Of a DNA stretch of 64,000 nucleotides, positions 58,637 to 64,000 are shown piece after piece. Within the stretch, counting starts at the first letter, position 1; every line of letters begins with the position of its first letter. The stretch covers positions 155,334 to 219,333 of the forward strand of contig BFEA01000781.1 in NCBI GenBank assembly GCA_003427395.1. The letters run 5' to 3'. The translations under genes and the position numbers were made by a program. Source of the stretch: Chara braunii. Lineage: Eukaryota > Streptophyta > Charophyceae > Charales > Characeae. The notes below the pieces were generated by a model. It did not search any database. It was given only the letters and a program-made list of their open reading frames with translations, and had not been told where the DNA came from.

Positions 58637-58689
<53 letters not shown>
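58471..58689. repeat. Compound microsatellite (GATA)(GACA)n(CA)n(GA)n
   Basis: gata then gaca units to about 58532, ca repeats about 58547-58590, and a ga run of nearly 100 bases with one N to 58689. Confidence 0.95.
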
Positions 58690-58692
<3 letters not shown>

Positions 58693-58833
58693 TCTTGTTG
58701 TTTTCTTTGGCGGATATGGTCTGCGTACATCATTTCAAGTTGTAATTAAGTTCTCCGCGTGCTGATATTGTGTGGATCTTCCTGACATGGTGTGAATCTT
58801 GAGTACGCTGTATGCATACAGTTTGGAGAAGTA

Positions 58834-58916
58834 GTCCTTTGGGACATCCGTTAAAATTGGAACGATAAAGAGATGATTAGCATGGCCCCCTGCCCAAGAA
58901 ACAAAAAGAAAAAAAA
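58834..58916 (+). pseudogene. U6 snRNA retropseudogene, 3'-truncated, A-tailed
   Basis: gtcctttgggacatccg, taaaattggaacgata and gattagcatggccccctgc follow U6 snRNA from its first base through the ACAGAGA and AGC regions. ACAGAGA reads aaagaga here. Similarity stops at about 58900 (gcccaagaa, U6 gcgcaagga), and an A-rich tail runs to 58916. Perfect 16-bp direct repeats acagtttggagaagta flank it (58818-58833 and 58917-58932). This is the signature of LINE-driven retroposition. It is not functional: the 3' half is missing and no USE/TATA promoter lies upstream. Confidence 0.88.
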
Positions 58917-58932
58917 ACAGTTTGGAGAAGTA

Positions 58933-59699
58933 AAGGTGGGAAAACAAGATCTTTTTGAGTCAAGCATGCAGGGCCATTTCAGACAGCCCTCTAGGTCCAT
59001 AATCACAATAGACTCACATGATTGCCTTTCCTTAGGTTGCCATAGGTGTCCGCACTGTGTTGACGTCAACAATGTACTGTTTGCAACTTTACGTCCTATT
59101 GTCTTCTCGGAAGTGACTTCCACATTAGATCAGAATTCCATCCACCTTTGTCTCTCTTGCGCCATTACACTGTAATACATGCCTTGGTCTATCAGCCACC
59201 ATTACAGTATATAGAATCCATGCCTCAACACTTCCGTGACTTTCACCCCATCGTTCACACTCACACCTCTTTGGTCACTCCCTTGCTCCCACACCTCACA
59301 ACTCAAATCACCTGAAAATTACACTAGATGACACCTAAACATATTGATTAACCTCAGTGTCTCCCCAGTAGTTAGGTACTGCTCGATACCAAATTGTTAC
59401 GATTGTTCAATCAACATTAATGCAAACAGCAAGATTGAAGCCATAACATGAAATGCCAATCAACATTGCAATAATGGAAGCAGATCAGATGAGGAAGGAG
59501 CGGGATCAAGAAGGAGAAACACTAACAAACTTAAATATAGTCCTGGCTTCTTCTCACAACCTCTTCCCCTTCTTAACATCGCCTCCAGATTGATGATTAC
59601 AACATCACACAATGCATGGACTGAAGTCTATATAACCAATGATGGGAGATCAACCTATCATCTACTGTTGAGAACCCACTCAATGCACATGTTCTCTCT
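58933..59699. other. Intergenic, no gene seen
   Basis: No coding or RNA signal recognised. Short open frames lack domains. Confidence 0.5.
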
Positions 59700-59850
59700 C
59701 TTCCTTTTTTTTTTTTTTTTTTACAGAACCGTGTGGTTCTGGCTCCTTTTCCATTCTGGGAAGCATCAGTCCTGTTCCTATTCCACCGGCAAGCCAAAAG
59801 AATTACATAAAGGACTCACACACGCTCTTCCCCCTTAAGGTAGGAAAGCC
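59700..59850 (-). mobile_element. 5'-truncated LINE 3' end with poly(A), minus strand
   Basis: On the minus strand gcgtgtgtg, then gcttgccggtggaataggaac, aggactgatgc and ggagccag are followed by an A-run (T-run at 59704-59722). It parallels 22235-22385, the 3' end of the plus-strand LINE. Confidence 0.7.
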
Positions 59851-60395
59851 CGAGGGACGGCATTGATTACTTCTTGTTAGAAGGATTTACCACCCCTCAC
59901 CCCTGCCTAAGTCAGCCTGAATACTTTTATTTTGAACCTAAGACATGGAAACGAAACCAGTACTGTGGACCCTGTAGACTTGCTTACGGGAGGTCGCGTC
60001 TAACTTGTTCCTCTCAGCTCTTGGACTGTCAGATTCACTTTAAATACGAGAACTGTAGATGTGGTCCTCCTTTTTAGGACATGATAAACCCTAAACCCTT
60101 TCCGGTCTAGTTGGAACTGCCTATGGGTAAGCTCAAATTCTATCCTCTCTGTGTTGTCTTTCCTTTTCTATAAAATCTACCTGGTGCCAAAACTTAAGAC
60201 CTAGCTGTTTTAGCTGTCCTGCTTACCCTTACTTGAAAACCTGTCTTATGGTCTATATCTCGTACCCTAAGTTGTTCCTGTATTATCTGGGTAGAAAGGA
60301 CTTTTTTGGGAGCCGTTTATGTGGTGGGGCCAGTACTGTTTGAAAGGCTTGAGGAAGGACTGATGGGTGTTTGTAGGTCTAGGATGTGAGGTTGG
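59851..60395. other. Intergenic, no gene seen
   Basis: Mixed composition. It may include decayed LINE sequence upstream of the next feature, but no motif is visible. Confidence 0.4.
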
Positions 60396-60986
60396 ATGGT
60401 TGATGAGGATAGAGACCCCTTAAACGAGATACGCGCCAACTGTTCAGAGGGCCAAATAGAGAACCTGTTCCACTGTTTCCTCCAATGCCCCAAAATCAAA
60501 CCCATATGGTTTAACATAGCTCAGATATGGTCCTCAACAACCAACACAAACTTCACTACGAGCCCTACCCTTATTCTACTAGGTTTCACATCGCCAGACG
60601 ACTGGTCCCCGTTACAAACCAATCTTTTCCAAATCCTGTGCAAGTCAGCACTATGGTCCATATGGAGAAAAAGATGCCAGGAAACGATAGACAAACAACC
60701 AATGCACGTGCAGGAAGCATGGGGGATCCTCAGACAACAGGTGGAAACGGAATACTGGGTCTTACGGCGCAAAGCCAAGAGGAAAATGAAAGCAAATGCA
60801 CCTAAAGGCAAAGAAATCCAAACCAAATTTGAGGATAATTACCTTGCCAAGGGCAAGATAGCAACCGTCAAAGGCCAGGGCCTAATCTTTACAATGTGGA
60901 ATGATGCAACACATACCACTAATTCAGACTCAGGACCGTTGTTTACCCCACCGGATCCCTTGAGCACACAGATCAATTCCTGCTAA
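60396..60986 (+). pseudogene. LINE ORF2 C-terminal fragment
   Basis: A 196-codon frame. It starts inside the zinc ribbon (IENLFHCFLQCPKIKPIWF), continues LILLGFTSPDDW, LFQILCKSALWSIWRKRCQETI and a basic helix, and ends GKIATVKGQGLIFTMWND. The same blocks occur, decayed, at 21228-21760 and, on the minus strand, around 23410-23640. RT and endonuclease parts are absent, so it is a 5'-truncated insertion. The frame is open but has no plausible own start or promoter. Confidence 0.7.
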
Positions 60987-61482
60987 AACACCACAGGTTT
61001 CCATACCAAAGGCACACAACAAGCACAATCGACTTTCCTTCGCCCCTATCTAGACCAAACATCCCCCCCTCAACAACTTAGCCTCCTACGACGACACTTT
61101 ACAGGCTGCATGCTAAACATTAAAACCACACAGACCCCATCCCCAATATGAGGAACCTCACAGCCCTAACACCCCTTAAACCTCCCCGGACCCTTCTCTC
61201 CCCTCTTACACGCTACTAACTCCATCACCCCCCACACAAATCACCCTGAGCCCTGCTCTCTCTCTTCCTAATCTTCCTCCTCTTCTCCATCACCAGTACT
61301 AGAGTGTCAAATAAATAAATGCAAGGAGACTCTCACTCATGCATCCTCGCTGTGAGCATGCAGATATGGCAATCACATCAAACGCAGGAAATCAAGTTCG
61401 CCTTCTTCCTCACAATCACCACACAGTTCAATGAAATTTCAGAGTTACAGTCGCTAAAACTTGCACACACGTGAGTGGCGGA
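60987..61482. other. Intergenic, no gene seen
   Basis: C-rich and A-rich patches, possibly the 3' UTR of the LINE fragment. An atctcaa/aataaataaatg patch lies near 61310. No poly(A) run marks an end. Confidence 0.4.
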
Positions 61483-61600
61483 TGGCCCAACGGTTAGGGC
61501 ACCGGTTGGAAATGCACATTGTGGTCTGAGGTTGTGGGCTCAATACTCTGCAGCCTCGTGCATAGGCCGCCGACACGGCATTAGGTTGACACACTACCAC
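61483..61600 (+). mobile_element. tRNA-derived SINE head
   Basis: A box ggatggcccaacggttaggg (about 61487-61506) and B box ggttgtgggctcaatact (about 61530-61547). Body and tail are not delimited. Confidence 0.5.
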
Positions 61601-61854
61601 TCAGTGGCACTCACACACGGATGTACGTAAGGATCCGCATAGACCTGACCTGGGGTCCACCTGAGAGGGTGCCCAGAAGATACTAGCCCCTTCACAGTCC
61701 AGGGTCCTCCGGAACGGCTGTGCGCGCCTCCTCTTGGGTTGCTGGTGGCCATGGGGGGGGGGGGCTCCGGGGAGGGGCAGGCTCAGTGGGGATGAGTATG
61801 GGAGGAGTGAAGGGCTCACCCCCTTCCTAGCAGGAGCAACTCTCATCCCCTCAG

Positions 61855-62100
61855 CACCTGGTGACTGTGGTGCACTTGCCACCCGACCGGGTGCCTTGGG
61901 GATGCAGGACCCTGAGTTCGAGCGGGGTGCGCCCTGGCACAGCGTCCAGGCTGATACTCCCGGGTGTGTGTTGCAAGGTCTCTCTTCTCCCCCCTCTCTG
62001 AGAGCTCCGATCTTGAGGGATTCCTGAGTAAGTGGGTGCGTCTGAAGTGCCGACTGGTGGTCTGAACCCGGCGCATGAAGCCCCCTGCCGGACTTCCTCC
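61855..62100 (+). mobile_element. Possible second SINE-like unit
   Basis: tgactgtggtgcacttgccacc and ccctgagttcgagcgggg are spaced like A and B boxes. The minus-strand 240-codon frame across this stretch has no domain and is discounted. This call is weak. Confidence 0.3.
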
Positions 62101-62536
62101 CTGAGTCATAACCCCGGCACCTCCACAACCTTTTTAAAAAAGAAACTGCACACACACAGCTTGAAGGTATAGGGGTTGCAGCTATGGTGGGTCGGCCCCA
62201 CAAATATGCCATACGCTTGTAACTTCGAAATAGCAGGTCAAGATCTCTCCCTTGAAACTTGAATGAGACTTCCCACAACACAGACCCTGCCACTCGTTGG
62301 TACAAGATGCAACCTGAGTTCAATGTAATCTTCCTGTATGGCAGGCTCTACTACACAAGCATGTCTCCTCTCCTCTTGCTCTCACCAAGGATCTCTCCCT
62401 GAACATCAAAGTGATGCACCTACTCGATGGCTCACTCTCCACCAAGCAAAAGCTCTCTCCTACGAACACTCGACACAACAGCGCGATTCCACATAAAAAA
62501 GAAACAGAAACAACAGCTACTAGATGGCAACACGAT

Positions 62537-62798
62537 TGCCCTACTACTTCAGCTATGGCTGTCTTCTTCACTACACAGCGCACTGCTTGATTTGACGAAC
62601 CAGCCCTACTACTTCAGCTAAGGCTGTCGTATTCACCACACAGCCCACTGCTTGATTTGACGAACCAGCCCTACTACTTCAGCTAAGGCTGTCGTATTCA
62701 CCACACAGCNCACTGCTTGATTTGACGAACCAGCCCTACTACTTCAGCTATGGCTGTCTTCTTCACCACACAGCGCACTGCTTGATTTGTCAAAGGGG
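62537..62798. repeat. 65-bp tandem repeat, four units
   Basis: Units with ctactacttcagcta start at 62541, 62606, 62671 and 62736. Each contains acacagc, cactgcttgattt and gacgaaccagc. One N lies at 62710. Confidence 0.95.
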
Positions 62799-63440
62799 CT
62801 GCAAGAGCGAATTCTGTAGTTTTGTTTAAGCCACCAGTACTTCCTAAAGTCGTGCCCGTTAACGCGCCACGATTTTAGGAACGTACAGGCCACTACAGGA
62901 GCGCCCAAATTCATCCAACTAGAAACGTTTCTACTCTACTTTTCCCGCGGCCGATAGCTGGGCCAAGTACTGGTGGTTTAACAGGCAGTTTCCCCCGTTT
63001 GCCCTTGGGACCCTCAAGATAGCTTGCTGGACTCACAATTACCCTGCAAGTCGTACTAAGCATTGACTTTAGGTACACATAAGAGAAGGTCTCAGGTTCA
63101 AGGCTCCACAAGGACAGTCAACGCTTACAGCAGGGTATAGCAAGCGATAAGGCCACAGGTAAGTCAACACCAGGTCCCGAGTTCAAAGTCCACAACATCA
63201 CGCAGGCATACAACATAGCAGAACAGGCAAGAACGACAGCAACAGGTCCCGGGACCGAATCACAGCAGACTTAGGCAGGTGAAATCCTTTCAAAAATAAA
63301 CAAAGAAAGAAAATACTGAAGTGTCAGTCCTCGGTAACTGTAATGTGCAGAATGTGATCCAAGAAATAGCCCATCCTTGCCCCCCTTGATAGGTGTCTCG
63401 AGATGGTCATGCCTTTCTTCTCATCTCAGCCGTGTCCCTT
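62799..63440. other. Intergenic with tRNA-like B-box fragments
   Basis: caggttcaaggctcc (about 63088-63102) and cccgagttcaaagtcc (about 63175-63190) resemble B boxes. No matching A boxes were found, and no gene was seen. Confidence 0.35.
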
Positions 63441-63449
63441 TTCCTGAAC

Positions 63450-63535
63450 ATGTTTGCCGGTGATAAGCAACCGGACTGACGCCCCCCAGAATAGAAGGGG
63501 CAAACTTGTGTTGGGGAAAAAAAGGAAAACAAAAG
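63450..63535 (+). mobile_element. LINE 3'-end fragment, A-rich tail
   Basis: tttgccggtgataagcaaccggactgac and cccagaatagaaggggc, then an A-rich stretch, parallel the LINE ends at 22274-22385 and 59700-59800. Confidence 0.55.
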
Positions 63536-64000
63536 AAGAAATAGCACGTCCTACAGTCTCCTACTTCAATGATTTTAGTGCAGTGCACCCAGATGAAGGC
63601 CATGCCTTGCTCGGGCCTCCACGGCTTTCCAAGGTCTAGTGTCTCTCAAGACGAAGAAAGATGGAAGCTTCCGTAGCTACCAGTATCACTCCTGGTCTGA
63701 AACTCAACTGGAATCCACAACACATGCCCCAACTACTGCGAGTGGCCCTACCATGGGCGCTTTTTGCCTGAAGAAGGTGCTGCCCAGCCATGGCTTCCTT
63801 AGCCCAGAATCTCCAAATCAAACAGGGAGCTCCTGCAACCATGGAGCTCCACCTGGGTCTCGGCTGATCCTCTCATTACCAGTCTGGAAATGAACCTGGT
63901 CCAACGGAGCAGCGGCATACTAGCTACCTCGTCCAGCAGCAAGTATCCATTGGGGTGATGCTCTCTCCTCTCTCTCTTGCACTGGTGGTTTAGGAAGAGT
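63536..64000. other. Intergenic, no gene seen
   Basis: Short open frames on both strands without domains up to the window end. Confidence 0.45.

Noticed and set aside
61601-62323. 240-residue minus-strand protein
   Set aside because: Overlaps SINE-like sequence and a G-run, and shows no domain or codon signal.

Overview
The window is a repeat-dominated piece of a large eukaryotic nuclear genome, with no clearly host-encoded protein gene. Chromodomain Ty3/gypsy elements, LINEs with zinc-ribbon C-termini, tRNA-derived SINE-like sequences, abundant microsatellites and scattered single N bases suggest a plant-lineage genome. The retroelement proteins resemble, from memory and unverified, those of the charophyte alga Chara braunii. 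That assignment is an inference. The first 17 bases are a Nextera transposon mosaic-end remnant, so the window probably begins at a contig end.

Layout. 1-3.5 kb: microsatellites, G-runs, two foldbacks (859-966 and the long 3122-3293) and tRNA-like SINE heads. 3.9-9.5 kb: a decayed minus-strand chromovirus (gag, protease remnant, RT, RNase H, integrase, chromodomain), with an LTR-like block (family A) upstream to 10.26 kb. 10.85-11.36 kb: a tandem repeat of about 170 bp. 12.8-15.2 kb: more family A and a gag fragment of another element. 15.2-20.3 kb: simple repeats, G-run repeats, SINE-like sequences. 20.3-26.1 kb: a LINE graveyard (plus-strand 3' end with poly(A), endonuclease fragment, minus-strand RT).

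27.6-55.6 kb is the main object: one nested, minus-strand Ty3/gypsy-type element of about 28 kb with two LTRs of about 7.9 kb each (27573-35503 and 47646-55590). It sits inside a family A copy that resumes at 55.6 kb. It has a primer-binding site matching tRNA-Asp, a gag with CCHC knuckle, a protease remnant, RT with YIDD, RNase H, a complete D-D-35-E integrase core and a GPY/F module. Downstream of integrase lie two intact ORFs that look like a second gag (duplicated capsid-like segment, coiled coil, CCHC knuckle), preceded by a good 3' splice site. Each LTR carries a ten-unit array of hairpins with a conserved ATCTTA hexaloop and stems that change in compensating ways. This array and the second gag-like module are the best candidates for undescribed biology.

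55.6-64 kb: the rest of family A, a large compound microsatellite, a U6 snRNA retropseudogene with a perfect 16-bp target duplication, LINE 3' fragments, SINE-like sequences and a 65-bp tandem repeat.

The gag-pol stops of both large elements are almost all TAG or TGA, and several catalytic changes are C-to-T or G-to-A transitions, as expected from deamination of methylated, silenced DNA. The spliced, gag-plus-second-gag reading of the 28-kb element is inference; motifs and repeats are read directly.
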